Below are positions 35,416 through 43,524 of a DNA stretch of 64,000 nt, piece after piece. The translations under genes and the position numbers were made by a program. Within the stretch, counting starts at the first letter, position 1; each line of letters starts with the position of its first letter. The notes below the pieces were generated by a model. It saw only the letters and a list, made by a program, of their open reading frames with translations, ran no database searches and was not told the origin of the DNA. The stretch spans positions 124,001 to 188,000 of the forward strand of contig JAUNJF010000001.1 in assembly GCA_030533405.1 (NCBI GenBank), given 5' to 3'. This DNA comes from Eubacteriales bacterium. GTDB taxonomy: Bacteria; Bacillota; Clostridia; Lachnospirales; Lachnospiraceae.

Positions 35416-36220
35416 TGATTATATAAAGCATTATTTTTCGTTTCCAGGAATTTTGATTTTTGCAGCGATTTCATTTGCTATCGTGTGTTTGATTCATGGA
35501 ATATTGATGGGTGTTGCCAAATACAGAATCGATGGAAAGACGGCTGAAGATTATAATAATCATTTTGTAGATTATTTTGATCGTTTGATTGAAGAGTATT
35601 ATGAAGCGATGTTTTCTTCTAGTCTTATTTTGTTTTTTATCGGAATTTATTTTTTGATTTCATACCAGTATTTTTCGATTTCGGAAGGGTATTATCAGTT
35701 TTGGCAAAAATACGAGGATTATATTTTACTGGCATTTATTTTATTAAGTATTTTATCAAATAATTTGATGGATCATTTTGTTGTTCCGCTGACAAAGCTA
35801 AATCGTGAGACAAAGGGAATTCTTAGAATGGCCAGTATGTTATATATGCTTGTGATTTTCCTCTTTATCAAATTCATTTATCAGGATAATAATTATGATA
35901 CGATTATCGGATATTTTTTGACTCTGGTGATTGGACGATTTGTGTATTTTGATGCGTCGATTCATGAATTTGTCAATTCTGTAAAGAAAATAAAGGAGAT
36001 TTTACCATCTGTTTTATTAGTGTTAATGTCGAGTGCATTGCTTGCATTATTCGGATTTGCGACAGGCTATTTATTGAAATCAAATGGTGTTGTATTGAGT
36101 CTTTTTATTGCTCATTTTTTCTGTATTTTGGAAATAATTGTTGTAGCAAAGCTGCAGATTTTTGAAAAGATTGCAATGAAAATGATACCTGAAAAAAAGA
36201 CAGAAAATATAATGGAATGA
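35405..36220 (+). CDS. Polytopic membrane protein of unknown function
   Basis: About 271 residues with roughly six or seven hydrophobic helices (for example ILIFAAISFAIVCLIHGILM and LILFFIGIYFLISYQYF). Charged segments between helices include YRIDGKTAEDYNNHF. No catalytic motif is seen. ATG 35405 overlaps the RDD stop by 11 bp; an upstream in-frame start at 35315 would encode a basic extension inside the RDD gene and is unlikely. Its place after sppA and the RDD gene makes a three-gene envelope operon. Confidence 0.6.
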   Translation: MTFSDYIKHYFSFPGILIFAAISFAIVCLIHGILMGVAKYRIDGKTAEDYNNHFVDYFDRLIEEYYEAMFSSSLILFFIGIYFLISYQYFSISEGYYQFWQKYEDYILLAFILLSILSNNLMDHFVVPLTKLNRETKGILRMASMLYMLVIFLFIKFIYQDNNYDTIIGYFLTLVIGRFVYFDASIHEFVNSVKKIKEILPSVLLVLMSSALLALFGFATGYLLKSNGVVLSLFIAHFFCILEIIVVAKLQIFEKIAMKMIPEKKTENIME

Positions 36221-36230
36221 TAGAATAATG

Positions 36231-36270
36231 AACAAAACCTTGCGTTCTATTTGAATCGCAAGGTTTTGTT
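36231..36270. terminator. Bidirectional terminator hairpin
   Basis: AACAAAACCTTGCG and CGCAAGGTTTTGTT are 14-bp perfect complements around a 12-base loop between converging genes. Confidence 0.75.
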
Positions 36271-36304
36271 CGTTTATAGTAAATATATAAAAGGTAGGTA
36301 GCAA

Positions 36305-37057
36305 TTAAATATAGATAATTTGAATCTCTCCAAAGTTAACATTTCCACTGATGTTTACAACAGGTGTTGTAGATGCGTTGTTATGATTTTGCTCGCGTGC
36401 ATCACCTGCAAAAACGTGAATATCATGCACAACATTCCAATCCTTTGGAACAAAAAGCTGCATGCTGCCAAATGAGTTGCTAACCTGAATCTCGATTGGT
36501 GAGTCAACGATAAGAGCATTGTCAAAATAGACCTTTAGTTCGCCAAATGTATTGGACAAGTTTGCGCCTTTAAAGTTATTTGTGTTGATATATTTTGCAA
36601 TCTGTCCAAATGTGTTCGTGCAAAATACAAAGCCATCCTCTTCTGATTCTGATACCTTCTGATGTTCGCCAATTTTGTGCTCATCTGCATAGTCATCCCA
36701 TTTTTCATGATTGTGATGTTTGTTATGATTGTGAGTTTTTTTATTCACTTTTGCGTTTGGAAACAAAAGATGAAAACCAGCTGTCAAAATAACGACAATC
36801 AAAAGTGCTAACCATGGTGAAATGGTAGGGAGTCCAAACAATTTTCCAAGACTAACCCAGGCAAGTCCTAAGGAGAAGAAGACACCACCAAAGCTTCTGT
36901 CACATAAACTACCAACGAAAATTGCAAGACATAAGATTGCCATAATGATGGTGCCAACGTTTAATTCAATACTAATTAATCCTAGTTGAAATACGATTAA
37001 ATATGCTGCGACTGCAATTAAAATCAGTCCCCAAAAAATTCTAGACGATGTTTTCAT
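36305..37057 (-). CDS. LiaF-like membrane protein
   Basis: 250 residues. The N-terminal 90 residues have four membrane helices, with a paired-helix layout like LiaF/DUF5668 proteins. A His-rich linker (KKTHNHNKHHNHEKWDD) follows, and the C-terminal 100 residues form the beta-rich LiaF-type domain with GELKVYFDNALIVDSPIEI and SFGSMQLFVPKDW. LiaF proteins sense envelope stress with LiaRS. Here it overlaps the LytTR gene by 4 bp and is co-transcribed, so that LytTR protein is its likely regulator. The His-rich linker could bind metal. Confidence 0.7.
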   Translation of the reverse strand: MKTSSRIFWGLILIAVAAYLIVFQLGLISIELNVGTIIMAILCLAIFVGSLCDRSFGGVFFSLGLAWVSLGKLFGLPTISPWLALLIVVILTAGFHLLFPNAKVNKKTHNHNKHHNHEKWDDYADEHKIGEHQKVSESEEDGFVFCTNTFGQIAKYINTNNFKGANLSNTFGELKVYFDNALIVDSPIEIQVSNSFGSMQLFVPKDWNVVHDIHVFAGDAREQNHNNASTTPVVNISGNVNFGEIQIIYI

Positions 37058-37521
37058 TGTTCATACCTCTTTTCTTCTAATTTTGATTTTAATACCTTGT
37101 AATAAGCGCGGGATACATAAATTTGTTTATGCGTTCCCTGAAATTCTATAGCGCTCGATGCGGTTAAATTTCTGCTAATGGAATAGATTTTACTAGTGTT
37201 TACGATGGAGGATTTGGAAATCCGAAGGAAGGCTGCTGGTAACATTTCTTCCAGCTCGTAAAGCTTCTTTCTTGTTTCGTAAACGTTGTCTACTGTGTGG
37301 GCAAGTACCATAGAGTTTTCTGTTTCAAAAAATAAAATTTTGTCCAGTTCTATGTAATACTCGGTGTCGCCTTTGTATAACACAAATTGACTGGTGCGGC
37401 TGGTGGTCTCTGATATGAGTTGCTGCAGTCTCATAATCTCTGGTGTCAACTCCTTGCAACGAATGGTGATTTCATCTTCGTCGACGCTATCCAGTTCGAT
37501 TCGTATTTTCAAACTCTTCAC
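37054..37521 (-). CDS. LytTR-domain transcriptional regulator
   Basis: 155 residues. The C-terminal 100 residues are a LytTR DNA-binding domain: YYIELDKILFFETENSMV, VYETRKKLYELEEMLP, FLRISKSSIVNTSKI. The N-terminal 50 residues contain an acidic helical segment but no phospho-acceptor Asp, so it acts without a standard receiver. Start and stop codons overlap with the LiaF-like gene (ATGA). This LytTR/membrane protein pair is common in Firmicutes and often controls envelope stress or competence-type functions. Confidence 0.82.
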   Translation of the reverse strand: MKSLKIRIELDSVDEDEITIRCKELTPEIMRLQQLISETTSRTSQFVLYKGDTEYYIELDKILFFETENSMVLAHTVDNVYETRKKLYELEEMLPAAFLRISKSSIVNTSKIYSISRNLTASSAIEFQGTHKQIYVSRAYYKVLKSKLEEKRYEQ

Positions 37522-37840
37522 CTCCCCTGATTTTTTTCAATGACTGCAAAATGTAAAATTTGTTTTTTCATTTTGTAATCAGTTGTTATGATGTCATTAT
37601 ATCGAGAGAAGAAAAAAAGTAAATAGGTTTTTGGTAAGTGGTAAGAAATGAACCCTAACAGGTAAGAAAAGGGTGGTGTGCTGCAACAAGAATGCAATCA
37701 AGTTGAGAATTCTAAAGAGATTATGAAATTCGCGTGAAGTTGGTAGGCAAATGGTCAAAAAAAACGTATAATAAAATTCCATGGTGAATGAATTGCTGAT
37801 GTAGTTTACGATAGATATTTGGAAAGAGAGATGAGTAGAT
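37522..37840. other. AT-rich divergent intergenic region
   Basis: It must hold promoters for the LytTR operon (minus) and the next gene (plus). A TATAAT-like -10 on the plus strand at 37767-37772 has no good -35 at the right distance; a TATAAT on the minus strand at 37596-37601 likewise. No repeats or RNA motifs were seen. Confidence 0.4.
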
Positions 37841-38677
37841 ATGAGAATGACAGAAGAAAATTACGATAGAGAACATGACCAGGTGAAGGAAGTTACGTCC
37901 AAAGAGAGCAAAAATGCAAATGCAGAAGAGGATTTATTTAATGATGATCTGATTGCTTTGTCTGAGATGAGTACCAAGGAGCGCATGTCTTATAAATGGG
38001 AACGTTTACAAAAAAGATTAGCTACCATGGAACCAAATGAGAAACGCAAATATATTATTCATTATTATAAATATCATTTTATAGTTGCGCTTTTGGCTTT
38101 AGCATTATTGATTGGTGCAGGTGCAAAGGTATATGACAATTGTCGTCCGGTGGATTTGTTTGTGATGATTGCGAATGATTTTAATATGGAGCATGAGGAA
38201 CAGGTGCCAGATATTGTTGAGAATGCATATCGAGCACGTTACGAATCTCCAAAGAGTCACAAAATTGAAGTTGTTGAATCGATGGAATTAAATGGTAATG
38301 TTTATGAGGAGCAAAGTTACATTTCCAGTGTGCAGTATTGGGCTTTTATCAAGGATGATGATTTGGATATTGTGGTTGGTGATCCAGGCGCGATGAATTA
38401 TATGACATATGATGAGTCCATTTTGCCATTAGATGAGTACCTTCCAGAGGATATTTACAAGCAGGTGGAAGATCGCATTGTAATGTGTAAGGATAATGCG
38501 GACAAAACAGTTCGCGATGGACAGGATTTTCCGGGTGCGATAGATATCAGTGATACGGAATTTGCGAAACGTATGGCGCTTTCATACAAAAAGGTATATA
38601 TCATTTTACCTTGCAATCGTAAGGAAAATGTTGAACGTTCTGTTAAGTTTATTCAGCTTGTGTTGGACGATAAATAA
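37841..38677 (+). CDS. Membrane-anchored protein of unknown function
   Basis: 278 residues. The acidic N-terminal 75 residues should be cytoplasmic; a single membrane helix follows at about residues 78-98 (YHFIVALLALALLIGAG). The rest, about 170 residues, should be outside the cell and is acidic with no motif known to me (VVGDPGAMNYMTYDESILPLDEYL is a notable segment, resembling solute-binding protein text). It precedes a two-component system by 67 bp on the same strand, so it might be its input or accessory protein. The function is unknown. Confidence 0.55.
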   Translation: MRMTEENYDREHDQVKEVTSKESKNANAEEDLFNDDLIALSEMSTKERMSYKWERLQKRLATMEPNEKRKYIIHYYKYHFIVALLALALLIGAGAKVYDNCRPVDLFVMIANDFNMEHEEQVPDIVENAYRARYESPKSHKIEVVESMELNGNVYEEQSYISSVQYWAFIKDDDLDIVVGDPGAMNYMTYDESILPLDEYLPEDIYKQVEDRIVMCKDNADKTVRDGQDFPGAIDISDTEFAKRMALSYKKVYIILPCNRKENVERSVKFIQLVLDDK

Positions 38678-38744
38678 TAAGATAAATGTTAAGGGGCAAA
38701 AATGGTCCAATATCAAATCAGTAAGAAATGCTAGGAGAACAGAA

Positions 38745-39422
38745 ATGAAAAAACAGATTGCTATAATTGAGGATGATATATCCATTAATCAGGGTATTGC
38801 GTTGACACTTGGGACAGAAGAATATGATTTTCATCCGTTTTACAGCTTAGGAGAGATTAAGGATATTCAGAGAATGGACTTGGTGATTCTGGATGTGAAT
38901 CTGCCAGATGGAAATGGGTTAGAGTATTTGAGAACATTTCGAATGAGTCACCAGACACCAGTTTTGATGCTCACTGCAAATGATACTGAAATGGATGAGG
39001 TGATGGGCTTGCAGCTAGGCGCAGATGATTATGTGACGAAACCATTTTCACTTATGGTATTGCGTCTTCGGGTGCAAAAGCTATTGGAGCGTAAGAGTGA
39101 GCCTGTGACGGCGTCTGTTTATGAGAGAGATTGCCTTTACTTGGATTTTGAGCAGATGATTATTAAGAAGAATAATGCTGAGGTAGAACTTAGTAAGACA
39201 GAGCTACGTTTGCTTCGTTGCTTTGTAGAGAATGAGGGAATTACGCTTTCAAGAGATCGCTTGATTGACTATGTTTGGCAGAATCAGGAATTCGTGGAAG
39301 AGAATGCATTGTCTGTAACCATCAAGCGTTTACGAGATAAGATAGAGGATGATCAGCACCGATTTATTCAGACAGTGTATGGAATCGGTTATGTTTGGAA
39401 GTGGGGCGAGCAAAATGTTTAA
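38745..39422 (+). CDS. OmpR-family response regulator (BceR-like)
   Basis: About 225 residues. Receiver: EDD at residues 8-10, phospho-Asp in LVILDVNLPDGNGLEYL, Lys in DYVTKPFS. Winged helix: LSKTELRLLRCFVENEG, then LSVTIKRLRDKIED and TVYGIGYVWKWG. ATG 38745 follows AGGAG; the earlier in-frame start at 38550 lies inside the previous gene and has no ribosome site. It overlaps the kinase gene by 8 bp. Regulators of this type often control ABC exporters for peptide antibiotics; the FtsX-type gene 4.8 kb downstream is a possible target. Confidence 0.82.
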   Translation: MKKQIAIIEDDISINQGIALTLGTEEYDFHPFYSLGEIKDIQRMDLVILDVNLPDGNGLEYLRTFRMSHQTPVLMLTANDTEMDEVMGLQLGADDYVTKPFSLMVLRLRVQKLLERKSEPVTASVYERDCLYLDFEQMIIKKNNAEVELSKTELRLLRCFVENEGITLSRDRLIDYVWQNQEFVEENALSVTIKRLRDKIEDDQHRFIQTVYGIGYVWKWGEQNV

Positions 39423-40254
39423 TCGCAAAAAAGAATATGAAATGCTTAATCAAATGTTGGATGATGCTATTGCAGGTGAGTTTACGGAGAAGTATTTTGA
39501 TGAAACGGAGTATTCAAAACTGCAGACAAAGCTTTATCGTTTTTTGACGGATTCGTCTATGTCGGAGAAGCAGTTGAATGCGGAAAAGGACAACTTGAAG
39601 GAATTGATTACCAACATTTCTCATCAGACAAGAACGCCTCTTACGAACATTTCCTTATATGCGCAGCTACTGCAGGAAAAACTGACGGAACCAGCAACGA
39701 GAGAGTACGTGGATGAGATTATAATTCATTCGAAGAAGCTTGAAGTGTTGATTGAATCACTGGTGAAAATGTCCCGATTAGAAACGGGCATTTTTCAGTT
39801 TGAGAAAAAGGAAGAATCTCTTGCTGGACTTGCTGAATCGGTTTGTAATATGGGTAAGGCCAAGGCGAAGGATAAGGAGATTACTATAGAACTTGATACG
39901 GAAGAGGACGGAAAGGTATTCGTTGATCGCAAGTGGGTGCTTGAAGCCATCTATAACATTTTAGATAATGCCATCAAGTATTCGGAGAGTGGAAAGAAGA
40001 TTTGTGTCAGCACCTTTCAGTATGAAATGTTTTCTGGTATCCGAATTCAGGATGAGGCTAGCGGAATGACAGAGGATGAAATTCCACAGATTTTTGGACG
40101 TTTTTATAGAGGACCAAGAGTTCATGACAAAGAGGGAATCGGTGTTGGATTGTATCTGTCTCGTGAGATTATTGAGGGACAGGGTGGATACATTAAGGTG
40201 AGTTCTGAGTTAGGGAAGGGAAGTACATTCGAAATTTGTTTAACGAAGTGCTAG
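39415..40254 (+). CDS. Histidine kinase without membrane segments
   Basis: About 279 residues. The phospho-acceptor region is LITNISHQTRTPLTNISLY with His near residue 70, followed by LEAIYNILDNAIKYSES (N box), DEASGMTEDEIPQIFGRF (G1/F box) and GIGVGLYLSREI (G2). No transmembrane helix is present, and the N-terminal 60 residues are helical, so sensing must be internal or via a partner protein such as the anchored protein upstream. The start at 39415 overlaps the regulator's stop. It lacks the PAS or HAMP modules usual in larger kinases. Confidence 0.82.
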   Translation: MFNRKKEYEMLNQMLDDAIAGEFTEKYFDETEYSKLQTKLYRFLTDSSMSEKQLNAEKDNLKELITNISHQTRTPLTNISLYAQLLQEKLTEPATREYVDEIIIHSKKLEVLIESLVKMSRLETGIFQFEKKEESLAGLAESVCNMGKAKAKDKEITIELDTEEDGKVFVDRKWVLEAIYNILDNAIKYSESGKKICVSTFQYEMFSGIRIQDEASGMTEDEIPQIFGRFYRGPRVHDKEGIGVGLYLSREIIEGQGGYIKVSSELGKGSTFEICLTKC

Positions 40255-40276
40255 TAAGATGCGATGAAAATATTTC

Positions 40277-40305
40277 TTGACTTTGTTTTCATTATAGAGT
40301 ATTGT
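40277..40305 (+). promoter_or_regulatory. Sigma-A-like promoter for a small gene
   Basis: TTGACT at 40277-40282 and TATTGT at 40300-40305 with a 17-bp spacer, 30 bp upstream of the small ORF at 40336. Confidence 0.55.
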
Positions 40306-40335
40306 TTACACAATATTTTGAAGGGAGATTATCTT

Positions 40336-40437
40336 ATGAATAGACTTGTAATCACTATTACATACATTATTACTGGGATTATGCATATTATTGGGATACA
40401 TGGTTTTAAAGTTGTATGTAAAAATATTGATTACTAG
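40336..40437 (+). CDS. Small hydrophobic protein, 33 residues (unrecognised)
   Basis: ATG at 40336 follows AAGGGAG at 40321-40327 at good distance, and the frame ends with TAG. The product is MNRLVITITYIITGIMHIIG followed by a 13-residue tail containing one Cys and two Lys, i.e. one probable membrane helix with a basic end. A promoter at 40277 and a terminator at 40478 frame it, so it looks like an independent transcription unit. It could be a small membrane regulator, a type I toxin-like peptide or a peptide linked to the upstream two-component system. No homologue is known to me. Confidence 0.5.
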   Translation: MNRLVITITYIITGIMHIIGIHGFKVVCKNIDY

Positions 40438-40477
40438 TAAAGATAATATTTCAGAATATAGAGTACATGTATATACT

Positions 40478-40514
40478 GACCACTTATCTTTTAAGGTAAG
40501 TGGTCTTTCTTTTT
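40478..40514 (+). terminator. Rho-independent terminator after the small gene
   Basis: GACCACTTA pairs with TAAGTGGTC (inner CTT/AAG pairs also possible), followed by TTTCTTTTT. It ends directly before the next gene's ribosome site AAGGAGG. Confidence 0.75.
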
Positions 40515-40527
40515 AAGGAGGTACCGT

Positions 40528-41076
40528 ATGAAATTTGAAAACAGAACCATAACTTTGAAGGATGGTCGTGAATGTGTATTAAGACCAACGACTGCGGAGT
40601 ACGCACAGGATATGATAGACTATTTGAAATTGACAGCAACCGAGTCACCATTTTTACTGAGAGAGCCAGAAGAGGTGACCTATACGCTTGAGCAAGAGAA
40701 AGAGATTCTTACCAATCTATATGAAAATAAGAAATCTGTGATGATGCTTGCGGTTGTAGAAGGCAAGGTGGCTGGCAACTGTAGTATAAATGGTCTTGGA
40801 GATAAGCAAAGAATTCGTCACAGATGTGGTTTGGCAATCGCCTTAAAGAAGGAATTCTGGGGGCTTGGAATCGGAAATGCTTTACTCAATTATTTGTCAG
40901 AACTGGCAGAGCGAATCGGCTATGAACAGATCGAACTTGAGGTGGTTGATGGAAATGATACCGCAAAGAGACTATATGAGAAATGTGGCTTTGTGGAGAC
41001 AGGAAGAAGAGTTCGTGCGATGAAGTATAAGGATGGCAGCTACCGAGATGAATTCATAATGACTAAGGTTTTATAG
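40528..41076 (+). CDS. GNAT-family acetyltransferase
   Basis: 182 residues. The N-terminal half has the ribosomal-protein-alanine-type layout (VLRPTTAEYAQDMIDYLK). The coenzyme A loop is in RCGLAIALKKEFWGLGIGNALL (read across residues 93-113), with LGIGNA as the Q/RxxGxG/A-type element. ANTLYE-like sequence appears as GNDTAKRLYEKCGFVETG, and the end reads YRDEFIMTKVL. It probably acetylates a small molecule or protein amino group; the substrate is unknown. Confidence 0.82.
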   Translation: MKFENRTITLKDGRECVLRPTTAEYAQDMIDYLKLTATESPFLLREPEEVTYTLEQEKEILTNLYENKKSVMMLAVVEGKVAGNCSINGLGDKQRIRHRCGLAIALKKEFWGLGIGNALLNYLSELAERIGYEQIELEVVDGNDTAKRLYEKCGFVETGRRVRAMKYKDGSYRDEFIMTKVL

Positions 41077-41089
41077 AGGAGGTAATAAG

Positions 41090-41443
41090 ATGTTTTATTC
41101 ATACGTAATGGGAATTGATAAAAGTATTTTTGAGTTAGAAAAACAGGGATTTGTGATTGAAAAGGATGGAGAAAATTATCAGATTTCTTTCCCAAAGGAC
41201 AAGGCTCAGGTTTGGGAAGATTTCATCAAACAGCATTTGGAGGTTGAATATTGGAATGAGTATTTGACGGATGATAAGGTGATTTTTATCTTTCATCTTG
41301 AAGATGGATTCAAGCGATATGAGGTTGAGAATTTCGTAGATAATGAAGTGTTAGCACTATGTGAGAAGCTTTGTGAGTGTAAGTTTGAGTCAATCAAAAA
41401 AATGTTGTCGGATAATTCATTTTACGGAAAGATACTTAAGTGA
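41090..41443 (+). CDS. Protein of unknown function
   Basis: 117 residues, soluble, mixed alpha/beta, with FYSYVMGIDKSIFELEKQGF at the start, an acidic middle (DKVIFIFHLEDGFKRYE) and a Cys-containing helix (LCEKLCECKF). A good AGGAGG ribosome site precedes it, 13 bp after the GNAT gene, so it is probably a real, co-transcribed gene. No known family is apparent to me. Confidence 0.55.
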   Translation: MFYSYVMGIDKSIFELEKQGFVIEKDGENYQISFPKDKAQVWEDFIKQHLEVEYWNEYLTDDKVIFIFHLEDGFKRYEVENFVDNEVLALCEKLCECKFESIKKMLSDNSFYGKILK

Positions 41444-41521
41444 AAATAGCAATTTGGGAACAGCACCTATATAGATGGTGAATTAATATATAACTACCAC
41501 GTGGAAAGAAAGGTGATGGTT

Positions 41522-41794
41522 ATGGTTGATGTTTTACAATACCTGGAAGATCATTTAGAAGAGTCGTTGAATATAAAACTATTAGCTGATATGGCTGGTT
41601 ACTCTGAATATCATTTTATTCGAAAGTTTAAGTCATATACAAATGAGACAGTAATGGAATATAAGCGAACAGATTATGTAGAACCAGACCAATTAATAAC
41701 TCAAAGTGCAGGTAAAACGGTGGAAGAAATGTTGCTTGGAAAAGAATCTGCTAGAGAAGTACATATAATTTTGCATGAACTAAAGGAACCTTAA
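41522..41794 (+). pseudogene. AraC-family regulator fragment
   Basis: The first 45 residues match the first helix-turn-helix of AraC proteins (LEDHLEESLNIKLLADMAGY, then HFIRKFKSYTNETVMEY). The second helix-turn-helix and the effector domain of a full protein are missing, and the rest (VEPDQLITQSAGKTVEEM) is unrelated. It is either a truncated remnant or a tiny regulator built on one helix-turn-helix; the former is likelier beside other decayed genes. AAAGG lies 8 bp before ATG 41522. Confidence 0.55.
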
Positions 41795-41910
41795 ATAGAA
41801 TTTTGACTGAACTAAGCGGTAATACGAAATGGCTAAGAGAAATAAATGGATGAAGTATGCTATAATAAAACCTGATGATGAAAAACTCAGCGGTTTTTAG
41901 GGATAAATAC

Positions 41911-41932
41911 AGGTAGACAGGGCTGTCTACCT
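41911..41932. promoter_or_regulatory. 22-bp palindrome upstream of the XRE gene
   Basis: AGGTAGACAG-GG-CTGTCTACCT is a perfect 10-bp inverted repeat with a 2-bp centre. The loop would be too short for a relaxed RNA hairpin, so a dimeric regulator site is plausible, perhaps for the XRE protein itself. A TATAAT-like -10 stands at 41861. Confidence 0.45.
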
Positions 41933-42016
41933 TGAAAATAGGGCGTTTACCCAGTTGGTGACGTGTTGTATGTTAAGACAAAATGATAGGATTGCCATTG
42001 TAAGGAGGTACAAAAA

Positions 42017-42586
42017 ATGAATCAGATTAAAATAGGAGCATTTCTAAAAGAATTGAGAAATGGCAATAATTTGACTCAAGAACAACTTGCCGAGAAATTC
42101 GGTGTATCACAAAGATCGGTATCTCGTTGGGAAAATGGTAATACTATGCCAGACATTAGTATATTAATTGAACTGGCTGATTATTATGAAGTTGACCTTC
42201 GCGAGATACTTAATGGCGAAAGGAAGATGGATGTTATGAAAGAAGACCTAAAAGAAACATTAGAAATGGTAGCAGATTACACAGCGGTAGAAAAAGAAAC
42301 AATCTTGAAAAAAACATATAATTATAGTGTTGTCTTGTGCGTGATTATTTTATTTGAGTTTGTTGCATACATTTTCAATATACCAGCAAAAAATCATATG
42401 ATAGATAGTTTAATGGTATATTCTTTTGTTGTTGGTTTAGTTTTCACATTTGGTATCGTGATAAATAGCTTACAACTTAAAGGGAAAATGAATAAAGAAA
42501 GTGTTAAAAAACTAGGAAAAGGTTTGATTCCTTTTGTGGTTGCAGTGATCTTAATTTTAGTAATTTTGATTTTAGCTGTATTATAA
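42017..42586 (+). CDS. XRE-family regulator with membrane C-terminus
   Basis: 189 residues. The N-terminal 60 residues form a Cro/C1-type helix-turn-helix: LKELRNGNNLTQEQLAEKFG, VSQRSVSRWENG, MPDISILIELADYYEVDL. After a charged linker, three hydrophobic helices follow (VVLCVIILFEFVAYIF, LMVYSFVVGLVFTFGIV, LIPFVVAVILILVILIL). This membrane-tethered regulator form is common in Firmicutes. GGAGG precedes the ATG at good distance. Its targets are unknown. Confidence 0.8.
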   Translation: MNQIKIGAFLKELRNGNNLTQEQLAEKFGVSQRSVSRWENGNTMPDISILIELADYYEVDLREILNGERKMDVMKEDLKETLEMVADYTAVEKETILKKTYNYSVVLCVIILFEFVAYIFNIPAKNHMIDSLMVYSFVVGLVFTFGIVINSLQLKGKMNKESVKKLGKGLIPFVVAVILILVILILAVL

Positions 42587-42608
42587 TCAGTTTGCGGATA
42601 ACTTGGAA

Positions 42609-42640
42609 AGAAGTAACTTTATACAGTTACTTCTTTTTTT
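42609..42640 (+). terminator. Rho-independent terminator after the XRE gene
   Basis: AAGAAGTAACT pairs with AGTTACTTCTT around a short loop, followed by seven T. Confidence 0.85.
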
Positions 42641-42644
42641 GTTC

Positions 42645-42693
42645 TTGACAAATATATCGTACTGCGATACTATGATGCTATCGAAGTGCGATA
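42645..42693 (+). promoter_or_regulatory. PadR promoter with two operator boxes
   Basis: TTGACA (42645-42650) and TACTAT (42668-42673) have a 17-bp spacer. TATCG-TACTG-CGATA (42655-42669) lies in the spacer and TATCG-AAGTG-CGATA (42679-42693) just downstream; the centres are 24 bp apart. Binding at both would block the polymerase, a typical PadR autoregulation layout. Confidence 0.7.
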
Positions 42694-42779
42694 TATCGAG
42701 GTGTTATATGGTGATGGATGCAGTTCTTATGAAACTGAGTAACAATCTAGCGCCTACATTTATATAAGGAGATGATGAA

Positions 42780-43094
42780 ATGGATGCACATATTAAGAAA
42801 GTCTATGTTCCAATGACGGAAACTGGTTTTTATATATTGTTATGTCTGCAGGAACCAAACCATGGATATGGAATTGTTCAGAGGGTTAAAGAGCTTACCA
42901 ATGGAGATATTATTTTAGCTCCAGGAACTATGTATGGAAGCTTATCTAAGATGGAGAAGGATGGATTGATTTGTTTTCACAGAGAAGAAGATAAGAGAAA
43001 GATTTATCTGATTACAGACTTGGGTAAAGAAGTTCTTGAGATTGAAATGAAGCGTATCGATCGTTTGTATCGGAATATGAAGGAGATGAGATAA
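42780..43094 (+). CDS. PadR-family transcriptional repressor
   Basis: 104 residues: a winged-helix PadR protein with ETGFYILLCLQEPNHGYGIV, APGTMYGSLSKMEKDGLI and DKRKIYLITDLGKEVLEIE. AAGGAGATG precedes the start. Two matching operator boxes lie in its promoter, implying autorepression. A DUF2812-type gene overlapping its stop, now broken, is the usual partner. The ABC exporter remnant and FtsX-type permease downstream are probable further targets. Confidence 0.88.
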   Translation: MDAHIKKVYVPMTETGFYILLCLQEPNHGYGIVQRVKELTNGDIILAPGTMYGSLSKMEKDGLICFHREEDKRKIYLITDLGKEVLEIEMKRIDRLYRNMKEMR

Positions 43095-43328
43095 TGGGTA
43101 AAACAAAGAAGACCGTGTTCAAGTGGTTTAACATTCCACAGTATACAAAGGAAGAAGAATATCTAAGTGATATGCACAAGAAGGGTTGGCGCATCGTTAA
43201 TTCTATATTTAATTATGTTTGCATCCTTTACGGTTCAGTTTTACCAATATGAAAGAGCTATAAGGGGAGAAAAGCAGCGTAAGGGAAAAAATGCAAAAGG
43301 AAATGTTCAGTTTGAAATCCAATCGTGA
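43094..43328 (+). pseudogene. DUF2812 protein gene, internally deleted
   Basis: The ATG overlaps the padR stop by one base. The first 36 residues (VFKWFNIPQYTKEEEYLSDM, HKKGWRI) match the N-terminus of DUF2812 proteins, which accompany PadR regulators in Firmicutes. After about 43203 the frame runs to a stop at 43252, but the neighbouring frame continues with a hydrophobic segment (LIMFASFTVQFYQYERA) and a basic tail to 43328, which looks like the family's C-terminus. Most of the middle is missing, so the gene is inactive. Confidence 0.65.
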
Positions 43329-43524
43329 GAGAATGAAGAATATGAAGACAAAAATTAAAATCTTTCAAATCTGAAAGAATTGAGAAAGAATCTAGAAAGA
43401 GTTCTATATTATTCTGTACTCAGTAAAGCAGAACAGAGACTGCAATACAACATACATGTACTGCTTATATAACAAAGTAGATGTATTGCAGTTTGTAAGG
43501 CTGAGAAAGAAAAAGGAGAACAAA

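Noticed and set aside
37841-38677. Solute-binding protein call for the anchored protein before the two-component system
   Set aside because: A few segments look like binding-protein text, but no lipobox and no partner transporter are present.
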